Assembly (NCBI RefSeq): GCF_042433895.1 | Contig: NZ_JBHLUA010000027.1 | Span: 180,686-244,685, forward strand | Length of the DNA stretch: 64,000 nt | Source: Mesonia maritima | Lineage (GTDB): Bacteria > Bacteroidota > Bacteroidia > Flavobacteriales > Flavobacteriaceae | Direction of reading: 5' to 3' | In this document: positions 34,193 through 43,700 of the stretch, in pieces | Position numbering within the stretch: position 1 is the first letter of the stretch | Layout: each line of letters begins with the position of its first letter | Position numbers and translations under genes: made by a program | Notes under the pieces: generated by a model | The model's input: only the letters and a program-made list of their open reading frames with translations | Databases searched by the model: none | Told to the model about the DNA's origin: nothing

Positions 34193-35299
34193 TCGAGCCT
34201 TTAGTGTATTTATACGATTTATTTTTCCGGTATGTGTTTCTTCAAACTTTTCAACAAAATAAATTTTCTTAGGTTGCTCGTATTTATCTAAGGTTTTTAA
34301 ATTTTCTACCAGCGCTTTTACTTCAGCTAAAGCTTCTTCAGAAAAAGCAGCTTCAATAAAAAGAATTACTTTTTCACCCAGCGCATCGTCTGGCAACGAA
34401 GTAATAAAAAAACGCTGTAAAATTATTTTTTGAAGTTTTTTCTCTACTTGTTCCGGGTGAATTTTTATGCCGCCGGAATTAATAACATTATCATACCTTC
34501 CTTTTAAAATAAATTTTTTATAGGAAAGTAATTCAACTACATCATTGGTTACAATTGTCCCGTTAGAAATTTGCGGAGCTTTAATTACCAAGCAATTTCG
34601 TTTATCTACGCTTACGCTAATATTGGCTAAAACTTTAAAGGGAATAGGTCCTTTCTTCTTTTTATTTTTTTTAGAATTTACTTTTCGAGCAGCAATATGC
34701 GTAACCGTTTCGGTCATTCCATAGGTTTCGTAAATTTTGGTATTTATGCCCTGTACCAATTTTTTTAAATGAACGGAAACTGCACCACCGCCAACAATTA
34801 ATTTTTTAATTAAATGTAATCGCGCTAATGAATTATCGAGTTGAAAAGGCGTCATCGCGCAGAAATCGTATCGTTTATACAACAAATCTAACGGATTTGA
34901 TTTCGGTTGAACGCAATCGATATGCCAACCTAAAACCATCGCTCTTACCAACATCATTTTTCCAGCGATATAACTTACGGGTAAACAAAGTAAAGCGGTA
35001 GTTTCTTCGGGAAGTTTAAAGAATTTTCCGGTCGCCAAAGCACTATTTACCATATGCTGTTTTTCTATGGAAATTTCTTTTGGCGTTCCGGTAGAACCTG
35101 AAGTTTTTACAAAAATATGCGGTTCGGGTTTTAACCAATCGATTAAAAAATCACCTATTTCTTGTTCAAAAGGTTCCCCTTGCTCTTGAAATTTTTTGGC
35201 AATTTCTACCAAATCGAACGCGTCGGCTTGAATTTTATTCAGCTGAAAAGAAGGATGTATTTTTAAAACTTCAGTGTTAATTTTACTCATCATTATCAA
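34184..35299 (-). CDS. menE: o-Succinylbenzoate-CoA ligase
   Basis: 371 residues (start at 35299, or 35290 at MSKIN). It is a short adenylate-forming enzyme with the P-loop TSGSTGTPKEISIEK, the motif YGMTETVTH and the hinge LKGRYDNVINSGGIKIHPEQVE. The C-terminal Lys is in THTGKINR. It joins CoA to o-succinylbenzoate in menaquinone synthesis. The menC gene lies two genes upstream on the same strand, which supports the specific assignment over other short AMP-binding enzymes. Confidence 0.9.
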   Translation of the reverse strand: MIMMSKINTEVLKIHPSFQLNKIQADAFDLVEIAKKFQEQGEPFEQEIGDFLIDWLKPEPHIFVKTSGSTGTPKEISIEKQHMVNSALATGKFFKLPEETTALLCLPVSYIAGKMMLVRAMVLGWHIDCVQPKSNPLDLLYKRYDFCAMTPFQLDNSLARLHLIKKLIVGGGAVSVHLKKLVQGINTKIYETYGMTETVTHIAARKVNSKKNKKKKGPIPFKVLANISVSVDKRNCLVIKAPQISNGTIVTNDVVELLSYKKFILKGRYDNVINSGGIKIHPEQVEKKLQKIILQRFFITSLPDDALGEKVILFIEAAFSEEALAEVKALVENLKTLDKYEQPKKIYFVEKFEETHTGKINRINTLKARLA

Positions 35300-35348
35300 A
35301 TATCAGTAACTCGGTAAACCTTAGTGTTACTAAAATAATAAGATAATT

Positions 35349-36287
35349 TTAATTTTCGGCTTCTAATTGAGTTTCCGGTATATTTATTTTTCCGAAGAGT
35401 TTTTCTTTCCAATTTTTCCAACCGTAAACTTTCGCCATAATTAGTAGAAAAATAGGATATATAATTAAAACCGGAAAGAGCACATCTGCTCCTGCAGTGG
35501 GTTCAGAAATATCTTTTAAAATAGATTCAGATTGAAAGGCGGTCCAATCTGCGGTAACTAATAAAACCCCAATTAGGTTATTTCCAGCATGAAAACCGAG
35601 AGAAAGTTCCATTCCTTCATCCATTAAAGTCATTATTCCTAAAAATAAACCGGTACCTATGTAATATACCATAATTACATTTCCCATTTGGCCGACTTCA
35701 GGATTAAAAAAATGGAGTCCGCCGAAAATTAACGACGTCATAAGCAATGGAAACCATCGGTTTTTTGCCAATAAACCAAAGCCTTGCATTAAATAGCCTC
35801 TAAAAACATATTCTTCTAAACTGGTTTGAATAGGAACAAAAATAACCGCAATTACAAAAAGTATTAAAAAAGGAATAGGTTTAAAATTTAACTCGTAATG
35901 CGCCGGATTGGTTTGGTAATCAATAAATGTTACCACAATAGTAAAAATTGCAACTAAGCTAAAACCGAATAAAATTCGTTTCCAATCTACTCTTTTTCGC
36001 GTAGTAGTAACACTTTTAAATGATTGTTGATGCAAACCTCTTAACGCGCCAAAAAGTCCTAAAAAGCCTACCGCAAAAGAAAAAAGCATTAAAAAAGTAA
36101 GTAAATTAGGATCTAAAGAAGCCATCATTTGTTGACTGTCGCCGGCAAATGAATCAATTCCATTTTCCATAAGTAAAGCAATTAGCAATGGAATTTGACC
36201 AACTATTGAAGCAATAATTACTAAAAGTGAACCAATTAAATAACGCCAAAATTCGTGTGGAAAGCGATGCGCTTGAGCTATAAACAT
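35349..36287 (-). CDS. CPBP family intramembrane glutamic endopeptidase
   Basis: 312 residues, about eight transmembrane helices. The CAAX-protease/bacteriocin-processing (CPBP, Abi) motifs are present: EEYVFRGYL (EExxxR), LIFGGLHFFNP (FxxxH) and HAGNNL. The family proteases act inside the membrane on unknown substrates. It lies between menE and menC on the same strand, three bases from the menC stop, so it is carried in the menaquinone operon. Confidence 0.9.
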   Translation of the reverse strand: MFIAQAHRFPHEFWRYLIGSLLVIIASIVGQIPLLIALLMENGIDSFAGDSQQMMASLDPNLLTFLMLFSFAVGFLGLFGALRGLHQQSFKSVTTTRKRVDWKRILFGFSLVAIFTIVVTFIDYQTNPAHYELNFKPIPFLILFVIAVIFVPIQTSLEEYVFRGYLMQGFGLLAKNRWFPLLMTSLIFGGLHFFNPEVGQMGNVIMVYYIGTGLFLGIMTLMDEGMELSLGFHAGNNLIGVLLVTADWTAFQSESILKDISEPTAGADVLFPVLIIYPIFLLIMAKVYGWKNWKEKLFGKINIPETQLEAEN

Positions 36288-36290
36288 AAA

Positions 36291-37334
36291 TTATTTAATA
36301 ATTGAAGTATCCCAACTTTTAGTTGGATTATAGGTTAAAAATTCTTTTTTCACTTCTAACGGACTTGGAATATTATTGGTAAAAAGACTTCCGGTCCCTA
36401 AACCTTGAGGCATTGTGGTATTTTTCATAAAAGTCCATTGTGCAATTGCATTTAAACCAATATTGCTTTCTAACGCACTTGTAATCCACCAGCCAATGTT
36501 GTGTTTTTCTGCCAAATTAATCCATTCTTGTGTTCCTTGAAAACCGCCTACCAAACTTGGTTTTAAAATAATATATTGCGGTTGTATAGTTTGTAACAAT
36601 TCTTCTTTTTTTGTTACAGAAAAAACACCAATTAATTCTTCATCGAGCGCAATTGGTAATGGCGTTTGCTTACAGAGTTTTTGCATTTCTAAAAATTGAC
36701 CTTGCCGGATAGGTTGCTCGATACTATGTAAATTTAATTTACTGAGTTTTTTGAGTTTTTCTAATGCTTCGGAATGATGAAAAGCACCGTTTGCATCGAC
36801 TCGTAATTCTATTTGTTCTGCTGAAAATTCTTTTCTGATATACGATAAAAGTGCCAATTCGGTTTCAAAATCTATCGCGCCTATTTTTAATTTTATGCAG
36901 GAAAAACCGTGTTCGATTTTTTCAACTATTTGCGATTTCATAAATGATTTCTCGCCCATCCAAATTAAACCGTTAATAGGTATTTTGCCACTTCCTTTCG
37001 TGAATTCCGAAGGGAATAATTCAAATTTATTTTCAGCTTTTAGCGACTGAAGTGCCATTTCTAAGCCAAATTGAATGGATGGAAATTCTTCTAATTCTTC
37101 TAATAAAACCGCTTTTTCTAATTGAATATTTTCACAAAGCCATTGCAATTTTTCTTCATAATCAGGTCGATCATCTATACTTAAGCCTCGTAGGATTCCA
37201 CATTCACCAATCCCCGTTTTTGAATTTTCTTCTAAAATTAAAAACCAGGTTTCTTTGGTATGAAGAACGCCCCGCGAAGTTCCGCTGGGGCGTTTAAAGT
37301 TTAAAATATATTTTTTATAACTTGCTTTTATCAT
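36291..37334 (-). CDS. menC: o-Succinylbenzoate synthase
   Basis: 347 residues, enolase superfamily. The catalytic Lys pair KLKIG, the metal ligands in RVDANGAF, SIEQPI and ALDEEL, and the final Lys in ILKPSLVGG match MenC. It dehydrates SHCHC to o-succinylbenzoate, the substrate of the MenE enzyme encoded downstream. The ATG overlaps the stop of the metal-dependent hydrolase gene (ATGA). Confidence 0.92.
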   Translation of the reverse strand: MIKASYKKYILNFKRPSGTSRGVLHTKETWFLILEENSKTGIGECGILRGLSIDDRPDYEEKLQWLCENIQLEKAVLLEELEEFPSIQFGLEMALQSLKAENKFELFPSEFTKGSGKIPINGLIWMGEKSFMKSQIVEKIEHGFSCIKLKIGAIDFETELALLSYIRKEFSAEQIELRVDANGAFHHSEALEKLKKLSKLNLHSIEQPIRQGQFLEMQKLCKQTPLPIALDEELIGVFSVTKKEELLQTIQPQYIILKPSLVGGFQGTQEWINLAEKHNIGWWITSALESNIGLNAIAQWTFMKNTTMPQGLGTGSLFTNNIPSPLEVKKEFLTYNPTKSWDTSIIK

Positions 37335-38014
37335 ATAGTTATGCTTTCGCCGATAGGTAGCAAAATTAACTCTTTCTTTTTCATTTTAAACTTTTCGACG
37401 GCAAGTTTATGGTCAATTTCAATATAACCGAATGTATCGTAATGACAGCCTAAAATTTTATCACATTCAATATAATCGCTGGCTACAATAGCATCGTCTA
37501 CGCCCATTGTAAAGTTATCGCCAATTGGTAAAATGGCTAAATCTAATTTTGTACGCATCGGGATAAGTTTCATATCCATAGTTAACGCGGTATCTCCAGC
37601 AATGTAAATATTTTTATCGTCTAAAGATTCTATCACAAAACCGCCCGGTTGACCGCCATAACTTCCATCAGGAAAAGAACTGGTATGAATTGCATTTACG
37701 TATTTTACTTTTCCGAAGTCAAATTTCCACGCACCGCCGTGATTCATCGGGTGAACCTCGAAACCTTTTTCTTCATAATAATTGGCGATTTCAAAATTAC
37801 TTACGATTACCGCTCCGGTATTTTTTGCGATTGCTTCAACATCTAAAATATGATCTTGATGCGCGTGCGTTACCAAAATGTAGTCGGCTTTCAGGTTTTT
37901 TATGTCAATTTTATCTTTAGATAAATCGTTTCCGGTAATAAATGGATCTACAATAAGATGTTTACCGGCGACTTCGATTCCAAGAGAATTTTGTCCGTAA
38001 AATGATATTTTCAT
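37331..38014 (-). CDS. UPF0173-type metal-dependent hydrolase (metallo-beta-lactamase fold)
   Basis: 227 residues. The metallo-beta-lactamase motif is THAHQDHILD, with further ligands in GDTALTMDMK and GCHYDTFGYIEID. The sequence matches the UPF0173 group, whose substrate is unknown. It is the first gene of the operon with menC, the CPBP protease and menE, with four-base coupling to menC. Confidence 0.92.
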   Translation of the reverse strand: MKISFYGQNSLGIEVAGKHLIVDPFITGNDLSKDKIDIKNLKADYILVTHAHQDHILDVEAIAKNTGAVIVSNFEIANYYEEKGFEVHPMNHGGAWKFDFGKVKYVNAIHTSSFPDGSYGGQPGGFVIESLDDKNIYIAGDTALTMDMKLIPMRTKLDLAILPIGDNFTMGVDDAIVASDYIECDKILGCHYDTFGYIEIDHKLAVEKFKMKKKELILLPIGESITI

Positions 38015-38189
38015 AAGTAAAAGAATTAATTTTTCTTGAAATTAATAAAAGATTCAGTATTGCTAAACACCTTCACAATAATATAACATTTTCAGTTTTA
38101 AAATCAGTTTAAAAATACCCGCCAACTGGTATTTATTTCTATGCTAAATTAATAGAACTTTGGTGTAAACAATCAAACTTTTTGGGATC

Positions 38190-38660
38190 ATGAAAAATTC
38201 TATTCTATATCTGCATTTTTTAATTGCATTCTTTTCATTTATAACTCTTTTTTCATGTGATCACGATGATAATACTGAAAAAGATTTAATAGGAAATGAG
38301 GGAAACCCACGTTTTAATCTTGAATTTGACAGAAGCAACGGCGCCGATTTGGACTTATACGTAAAAACCCCAAATAATGTAATGATGTATTTTGCAAATC
38401 CAATCTATGAAGGCGGAAAAGTAGATGTAGATTGTTTATGTGGCAATTGTCCAGATGGACCGGTGGAGAATATTTATTGGGAAGATGGAACCGCACCTAT
38501 AGGAAAATATGAATATTGGGTTGAATATTATGATAGCTGTAATGAAATACAAAAACCGACTGATTTCACTTTACGTGTAACAAAAAACGGAAAGTTAATA
38601 GCGCTTCATAACGGAACAATTGAAAAAGGAACGAGTACAAAATTTATTCATCAACAATAA
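38190..38660 (+). CDS. Cys-rich lipoprotein with YfaP-like fold
   Basis: 156 residues. The lipoprotein signal ends at LFSCDHDD. The mature domain (RFNLEFDRSNGADLDLYVKTPN) resembles the DUF2135/YfaP type of secreted beta-sandwich, where 'DLDLHV..P' is typical. It contains the pair CLCGNC plus one more Cys (SCNE), probably disulfide bonded. Role unknown. The gene is alone; the following 38662-38687 sequence is a tandem repeat rather than a proper terminator. Confidence 0.75.
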   Translation: MKNSILYLHFLIAFFSFITLFSCDHDDNTEKDLIGNEGNPRFNLEFDRSNGADLDLYVKTPNNVMMYFANPIYEGGKVDVDCLCGNCPDGPVENIYWEDGTAPIGKYEYWVEYYDSCNEIQKPTDFTLRVTKNGKLIALHNGTIEKGTSTKFIHQQ

Positions 38661-38661
38661 A

Positions 38662-38687
38662 AAAGCCGACTTTAAAAGCCGACTTTT
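38662..38687. repeat. 13-bp tandem direct repeat
   Basis: AAAAGCCGACTTT occurs twice in immediate succession between convergent genes. It has the base composition of a terminator but the second copy is not inverted, so it cannot fold as a hairpin. Confidence 0.85.
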
Positions 38688-38712
38688 TCTAAATTTTATA
38701 TTTCTGATCTTC

Positions 38713-40362
38713 TTAGAAAGATGTGGTAATATTTAAGGTGAGTCCTGTATTTTTAGGAACAAAACGGCAAACTCCACCAACACAAATTAAACCTCCACGT
38801 TGTCTTCCGTAATTTAGAGCAACTCGTGTTCTACCTTCGGTATAACTTCCACCAACATTGTAATAGTGTATTTCTCCTTCTCCACCGTAATTCCAAGAAT
38901 CTGCAACATACAGTCCGACACTAGAAGAAAAATTATATTCTGCTACGGCTGCCGCCCAATTGTGGCGATCTTGATCTGTCCATAAATGTTGTACTTCTAA
39001 GCGTGCAGATTTTCCTCCACCAAGACGATAGGTGTGTTCAGCCACGGCTACATTAGATTTAATATCTTTTATGCCCAAAAGACTTCCATCGGTAATACCT
39101 TTATCGATTATGGAATTGGTATAGTAATAGATTGCATTTAGATTCTTTGTCCACTTTTTCTTTATTTCTATAGTTGCTTCTCTAAAATAACGATCGCCTC
39201 CCGAACCAATAAATTTGGATGAATAACTGTTAGTTGGAACATCGAATTCTGCATCTAAACCTCCCCAATAAGCGAAGTTAGCTGAAAGTTTTGTCCCATA
39301 TTTTCCTCCTAAAAAAGAATCTTTTTTCAACGTATAATAAATATCGAACTGGCCGCCCATTTCTCCAGCTTGTTCTTGATCTAACATTAATAACCTAGAT
39401 TGAGGATTATAAACATAAATATTAGAGAGCAAATAATCGTGTTGCTTGGTTAACGCGGGAACATAATTAATACGCTGTTGATTGAATTGATTCCCTTCAG
39501 CAAGTCTATCGGAATAAAAGCTAAAGTTTTCTACTCTTCTAAGCGTAGCGTTCATTCCTAAACCACTTTTTGCATATCCTAAAGTTAGCAGAAGTGCATT
39601 TCCTTTATAGAGATTAGCATCATTTGTAATTTGTCCTTCATTTACCAACACATCGGGTTCTTTGTGAACAGCTTCGAAATTGGCATAAAAAGTTTTATAA
39701 AATAAATCTATTCTTCCGGCATACGCGTTTACAGTTGTAGGTACTTTAGCATTTCCCATATTATCTTGGTAACGACCGACGTAACTTCCTCCTAGATCTA
39801 AAAATAATTGATCTATATTTAAAAGTTGACCTGCATCTAAACGTGCATCAACTCCTTGAACTGTTCCTTCTGAAGTTTCAAAACCGAAACGTTGCTGACC
39901 ATAGACTCCGGTAACATCAAAATAATCAGTAAAAGCGTATTTTACACGAACTCCTTTTAATGCGGTATTAATTCCTAATTGACGTTCTTCCCAAGCCCGA
40001 AGAATTAATCCGCTACCAAATTGCTCGTAAAAATAACCGGCGGTTATATCTAAGGATTCGTGTTTAAAGTTTAGATAATAATTTGCAACTCCGTTCCCTT
40101 CTAAGTTAGGGTCATATCCTAAAAGTGGTGCGGGTAAGTATGATTCATACTGAATTCCTGCTTTAAATTTTCCCAATTCATAATTCAAGAGGAAATAATT
40201 ATTTGATCTAAATTGATCGTCTGGCGCTTGAAAACCTAGATCTTCATCATCTTGTAACCATTGGGAATTAGATTCGAATCCTCCGCTAAAATTTCCTAAT
40301 TCTTGAGCATTTGCACTTATACTAAAAAATATAAGTACATATAAAAAATTATTAAGTTTCAT
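38713..40362 (-). CDS. DUF6029 family outer-membrane protein
   Basis: 549 residues with a signal peptide (ends SISANAQ) and then an alternating-strand, aromatic-rich sequence that looks like a beta-barrel (YFLLNYELGKFKAGIQYESY; ending LTLNITTSF with a C-terminal Phe). The early GNFSGGFESNSQWLQDDEDL is typical of DUF6029. It is the second gene of an operon with a TlpA-like protein (28-base gap). This pair next to Omp28 genes is common in Flavobacteriaceae. Function unknown. Confidence 0.85.
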   Translation of the reverse strand: MKLNNFLYVLIFFSISANAQELGNFSGGFESNSQWLQDDEDLGFQAPDDQFRSNNYFLLNYELGKFKAGIQYESYLPAPLLGYDPNLEGNGVANYYLNFKHESLDITAGYFYEQFGSGLILRAWEERQLGINTALKGVRVKYAFTDYFDVTGVYGQQRFGFETSEGTVQGVDARLDAGQLLNIDQLFLDLGGSYVGRYQDNMGNAKVPTTVNAYAGRIDLFYKTFYANFEAVHKEPDVLVNEGQITNDANLYKGNALLLTLGYAKSGLGMNATLRRVENFSFYSDRLAEGNQFNQQRINYVPALTKQHDYLLSNIYVYNPQSRLLMLDQEQAGEMGGQFDIYYTLKKDSFLGGKYGTKLSANFAYWGGLDAEFDVPTNSYSSKFIGSGGDRYFREATIEIKKKWTKNLNAIYYYTNSIIDKGITDGSLLGIKDIKSNVAVAEHTYRLGGGKSARLEVQHLWTDQDRHNWAAAVAEYNFSSSVGLYVADSWNYGGEGEIHYYNVGGSYTEGRTRVALNYGRQRGGLICVGGVCRFVPKNTGLTLNITTSF

Positions 40363-40390
40363 CTACTAGTTAGTTGTTGTTCTTAAAAAA

Positions 40391-40873
40391 TTATTTAGCG
40401 TATTCTTTAATTTTTTCATACAGTTCATCTTCCGCTCCTGGCGAATAACCGGAATGTCTGTAAACAACTTTATTATTTTTTACCAGCAGTGTTAAAGGTA
40501 CCGAAGAAGCTCCTAATGCTCTTTTAAAATCGTTATTAGTGTCTAGTAAAATATGGTAATTCCATCCTTTCCCACTAATTAATGGACGAACTCTTTTCAC
40601 AGTACGCGCATCATCTACAGAAACAGCATATAATTCTACTCCTGTTTCTTCTTGCCAATCTTCATAAACGTAGCTTATAGCATCTAGTTCTTTTAAACAA
40701 GGTACACACCAAGTTGCCCAAAGGGAAATTACCACAAGTTTGTCTTCAGAAAGTTCTTTGGCATTAATTTCATTTCCATTCAAATTTTTTAAATCAACAT
40801 TTGGAATATTTTCTTGAGCTGTAATTGAAAAAGCTATACATAAAAAGGTAAAAATCGGGAGTAATTTTCTCAT
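40391..40873 (-). CDS. Exported TlpA family disulfide reductase
   Basis: About 160 residues from the ATG at 40873 (MRKLLPIFTFLCIAFSITAQ, a clean signal peptide; the start at 40906 would add eleven residues before it). The thioredoxin active site is WATWCVPCLKE, and SSVPLTLLV provides the cis-proline. It acts in the periplasm in thiol exchange or reduction. It precedes the DUF6029 gene and faces the Omp28 genes with their CxxC motifs, which suggests a shared thiol-redox role. Confidence 0.88.
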   Translation of the reverse strand: MRKLLPIFTFLCIAFSITAQENIPNVDLKNLNGNEINAKELSEDKLVVISLWATWCVPCLKELDAISYVYEDWQEETGVELYAVSVDDARTVKRVRPLISGKGWNYHILLDTNNDFKRALGASSVPLTLLVKNNKVVYRHSGYSPGAEDELYEKIKEYAK

Positions 40874-41027
40874 AAATTTAATTTTTGGTGCAAATAATTT
40901 TAGCAATATTATAACATTTAGTTTAAAATATTACTTAAAATGAACAAAAACTATATTAGGCTTATATATAAATGCATTATATTATATGTTAAAAAAATTC
41001 TATTTAACAATTTTTTAAAAAATTCCC

Positions 41028-41035
41028 TATATTTG
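41028..41035 (+). promoter_or_regulatory. Probable promoter -7 box for the Omp28 gene
   Basis: TATATTTG, an exact TAnnTTTG, 27 bases before the ATG at 41062. Confidence 0.62.
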
Positions 41036-41061
41036 TTTTTATTAACCCAAATTAATTTAAA

Positions 41062-42882
41062 ATGATAAAAAAATTACTACTTTCATCGCTTGCTGTAGTA
41101 GCATTGTGTATGAATGTAAACGGACAGGTTTTCTTTGAAGATTTTTCTACTTCTACATTAGGAAATTTTACGGAAGACCAAATTAATGGTACTTTGCATT
41201 GGCAAAATTTTAATTTCTCAGAAGCTAAAAATGGTAAAGTTGTGGTATTCGGAGATCCGAAAAACGGAAATGGTAGTGAGACAGCTTTAATTACTCCAAC
41301 GTTGGATCTTTCTCAAGCAAATGAATATATTCTTTACTTTTCAGCATTAATGAATGATAATAGTGGGAATACTAATGAATTACATGTTGAGATATCTTCT
41401 GATGATGGTTCTACATGGAATAATGTTCAATCATACACTAATCCTATAACAGTAAACGGAACAGCTGAATTAACCGATATTAAATTATCTTTAACTCAAA
41501 ATTTAAGTTCTAATGCTAAAATAAGATTTAGAGGAGTAAATAAAAATGGTTATGTAATAGTTTTAGGAGAAGTATTTCTTTTAGAATCTATTAATAATCA
41601 AGCTTTAGTTCAAACAATCACTTCAAAAAACTTTGCTAAAACAAATGATAATATAGAAATCAAAGGTTCGATAGAAAATATTGGAGAAAATAATATTTCT
41701 TCTATTGAACTTAATTGGCAAGTTGATAATGGAAATACACAGACTACAACTATTAATAGTTTAAATATGCAACCTAGAGACAGTTACAATTTCTTACATC
41801 CTGATCTCTGGACTGCTCAAATTGGAGAACATGATATTAAAGTTTGGGTTTCTAAAGTTAATGGAGTGACTTTAAATTACTCTAAGATTGCTTCTCAACC
41901 TATTAATGTCTCTAATACTTCTGTCCAAAACACACCTTTATTAGAACGTTTCACAAGTGCAACGTGTGGTCCTTGTGCATCATTTAACAATCAAGTTTTT
42001 AATAATTTTCATCAACAACGAAATGGAGATTATGTTTATCTTGCTTATCATATGGATTTTCCAGATTATTCAAATCAAGGCGGGGCAGCAGGTGACCCAT
42101 ATTATACAGTTGAATCAGGTACAAGATTTGACTATTATGGTTTGGGTTCAGTTCCTAGTTTAGTAGAAGGAGGTGATATTGTTGATATTTATGCCCCTAA
42201 TCCAAGTGCAACTCTTCGGAACACACTAGATGAATCTTTAAATAAAAATGCTTATTTTGAAATTACTTCTGCAAATGCTAAGATAGAAAACAAAGAGGTT
42301 TCTTTAGATTTAGACATACTTCCATATTTAAATGGTGAATTTACTATTTTTGCAGCGGTAAAAGAAAATGAAACTACCGGTAACGTTCTTTCACCTCAGG
42401 TTGGAGGAAATGGAGAGAGTGAATTTATAGATGTTATGATGAAAATGATACCAAATGAAAAAGGAACAACTGTAAATTTCACATCAGGAACTTCTTATCA
42501 AACGACTTTGACAGCTGATTTATCTGATACTTTTATTGAAGATTATGGTGATTTAAATGTAGTGGTATTTATACAACATCTACCTTCTAAAACAATTATG
42601 CAAGCAGCAAATGCTAATACTACACTAGGAACTGATGATTTTACATCTAATAGAGAAATTAGCATTTATCCCAATCCTACTAATAATGGATTTGTTAATA
42701 TAAAATTAAAACAAGTAGGAACTATTGAAGTATATGATTTAACCGGGAGGTTAGTAATTAATCCCGTTAATTTAGAAGTTGGTAATAATAAATTAAATAT
42801 CAATAAATTATCTAATGGTGTGTATATTATTAAAGTTAATTCTAATGGTAAAACTTCAACTCAAAAATTAATTATTAATTAA
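41062..42882 (+). CDS. Omp28-related protein with type IX secretion signal
   Basis: 606 residues. A signal peptide (ends NVNGQ) is followed by a carbohydrate-binding-like beta domain (about 22-180), a CARDB-like domain (about 185-285), the Omp28 domain with a thioredoxin-like ATCGPCASFNN motif (about 300), and a C-terminal type A sorting domain (EISIYPNPTNNGF ... LSNGVYIIKV). The sorting domain sends it through the type IX system to the surface. The CxxC in a secreted protein suggests redox activity or metal binding. It heads a group with the next two genes. Confidence 0.92.
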   Translation: MIKKLLLSSLAVVALCMNVNGQVFFEDFSTSTLGNFTEDQINGTLHWQNFNFSEAKNGKVVVFGDPKNGNGSETALITPTLDLSQANEYILYFSALMNDNSGNTNELHVEISSDDGSTWNNVQSYTNPITVNGTAELTDIKLSLTQNLSSNAKIRFRGVNKNGYVIVLGEVFLLESINNQALVQTITSKNFAKTNDNIEIKGSIENIGENNISSIELNWQVDNGNTQTTTINSLNMQPRDSYNFLHPDLWTAQIGEHDIKVWVSKVNGVTLNYSKIASQPINVSNTSVQNTPLLERFTSATCGPCASFNNQVFNNFHQQRNGDYVYLAYHMDFPDYSNQGGAAGDPYYTVESGTRFDYYGLGSVPSLVEGGDIVDIYAPNPSATLRNTLDESLNKNAYFEITSANAKIENKEVSLDLDILPYLNGEFTIFAAVKENETTGNVLSPQVGGNGESEFIDVMMKMIPNEKGTTVNFTSGTSYQTTLTADLSDTFIEDYGDLNVVVFIQHLPSKTIMQAANANTTLGTDDFTSNREISIYPNPTNNGFVNIKLKQVGTIEVYDLTGRLVINPVNLEVGNNKLNINKLSNGVYIIKVNSNGKTSTQKLIIN

Positions 42883-42890
42883 GGAAATTC

Positions 42891-43616
42891 ATGAAAAAGA
42901 TAATATCAAGTATAGTCGCTTTATTTATTACTATCAGTTTAAGTGCACAATTAGTGATACTAGATAAAGATGATAATATTATTCAAGATAATCAAACGTT
43001 TGCTTTCGGTACTACTGATATTGGCACTGCAAAGTTAAGTTTACATATTCAAAACAATTCCTCTCAAAATATAAGAGTTAAAGGGGAAGTTATCTCTTTT
43101 ACCGGTACAAATGGAGATAATGTTCAATTTTGTTTAGGAGAATGTCTTAAACGTATTAATGTAGGAACTGTTGTACCTGAAAACGGAGGTTTTACTATAT
43201 TTGCTAATGAAACCACAGACGGTAATGGCACCTATTTCTGGAATCTTGATGACGCAAATAATTATATTGAGTATAAGTTTAAAATTTATGAAATAGATAA
43301 TTCGGATAATCAAGTTGGAGATGCTATTACTATTAATTACGTCTACGATTCCAGTTTAAACACTTCTAAAAAGGAGTTAAATAAATTAGGAGTAGATATT
43401 TCTAATACTATATCTTCAAATGAAGTTAATCTTCAACTTGCTGAAAACGTAAATGCGACATTTTATGATTTAAATGGTAAACAGCTATTTAAGAAATCTT
43501 TAGAAAGAGGTTTTCAATCTGTAAACATTTCTATGCTGAATTCAGGGATTTACCTAGTTCGATTTGAATCTGAAAATCATGGTCGTTCTGCTACTGCAAA
43601 AATTATTAAAAAGTAA
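42891..43616 (+). CDS. Exported protein with type IX sorting domain
   Basis: 241 residues with a signal peptide (ends ISLSAQ), a beta-rich domain of about 130 residues with two Cys (FCLGECLKR), and a shortened type A sorting domain (NATFYDLNGKQLFKKSL ... LNSGIYLVRF). It lies eight bases after the Omp28-related gene, so it is secreted with it. Function unknown. Confidence 0.82.
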   Translation: MKKIISSIVALFITISLSAQLVILDKDDNIIQDNQTFAFGTTDIGTAKLSLHIQNNSSQNIRVKGEVISFTGTNGDNVQFCLGECLKRINVGTVVPENGGFTIFANETTDGNGTYFWNLDDANNYIEYKFKIYEIDNSDNQVGDAITINYVYDSSLNTSKKELNKLGVDISNTISSNEVNLQLAENVNATFYDLNGKQLFKKSLERGFQSVNISMLNSGIYLVRFESENHGRSATAKIIKK

Positions 43617-43645
43617 ATAAAATAAATCTTTTTAAATAATGTTAT

Positions 43646-43677
43646 CTAAAAGCGGAATCTCCTGATTTCGCTTTTAG
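43646..43677 (+). terminator. Probable terminator after the two secreted proteins
   Basis: CTAAAAGCG ... CGCTTTTAG, stem of nine pairs with a 14-base loop, followed by TTCTTTAATT; the T-run is weak. Confidence 0.65.
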
Positions 43678-43700
43678 TTCTTTAATTAACACTTAATTTT

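Noticed and set aside
38662..38687. Rho-independent terminator
   Set aside because: AAAAGCCGACTTT is repeated in direct orientation, so it cannot fold into a stem.
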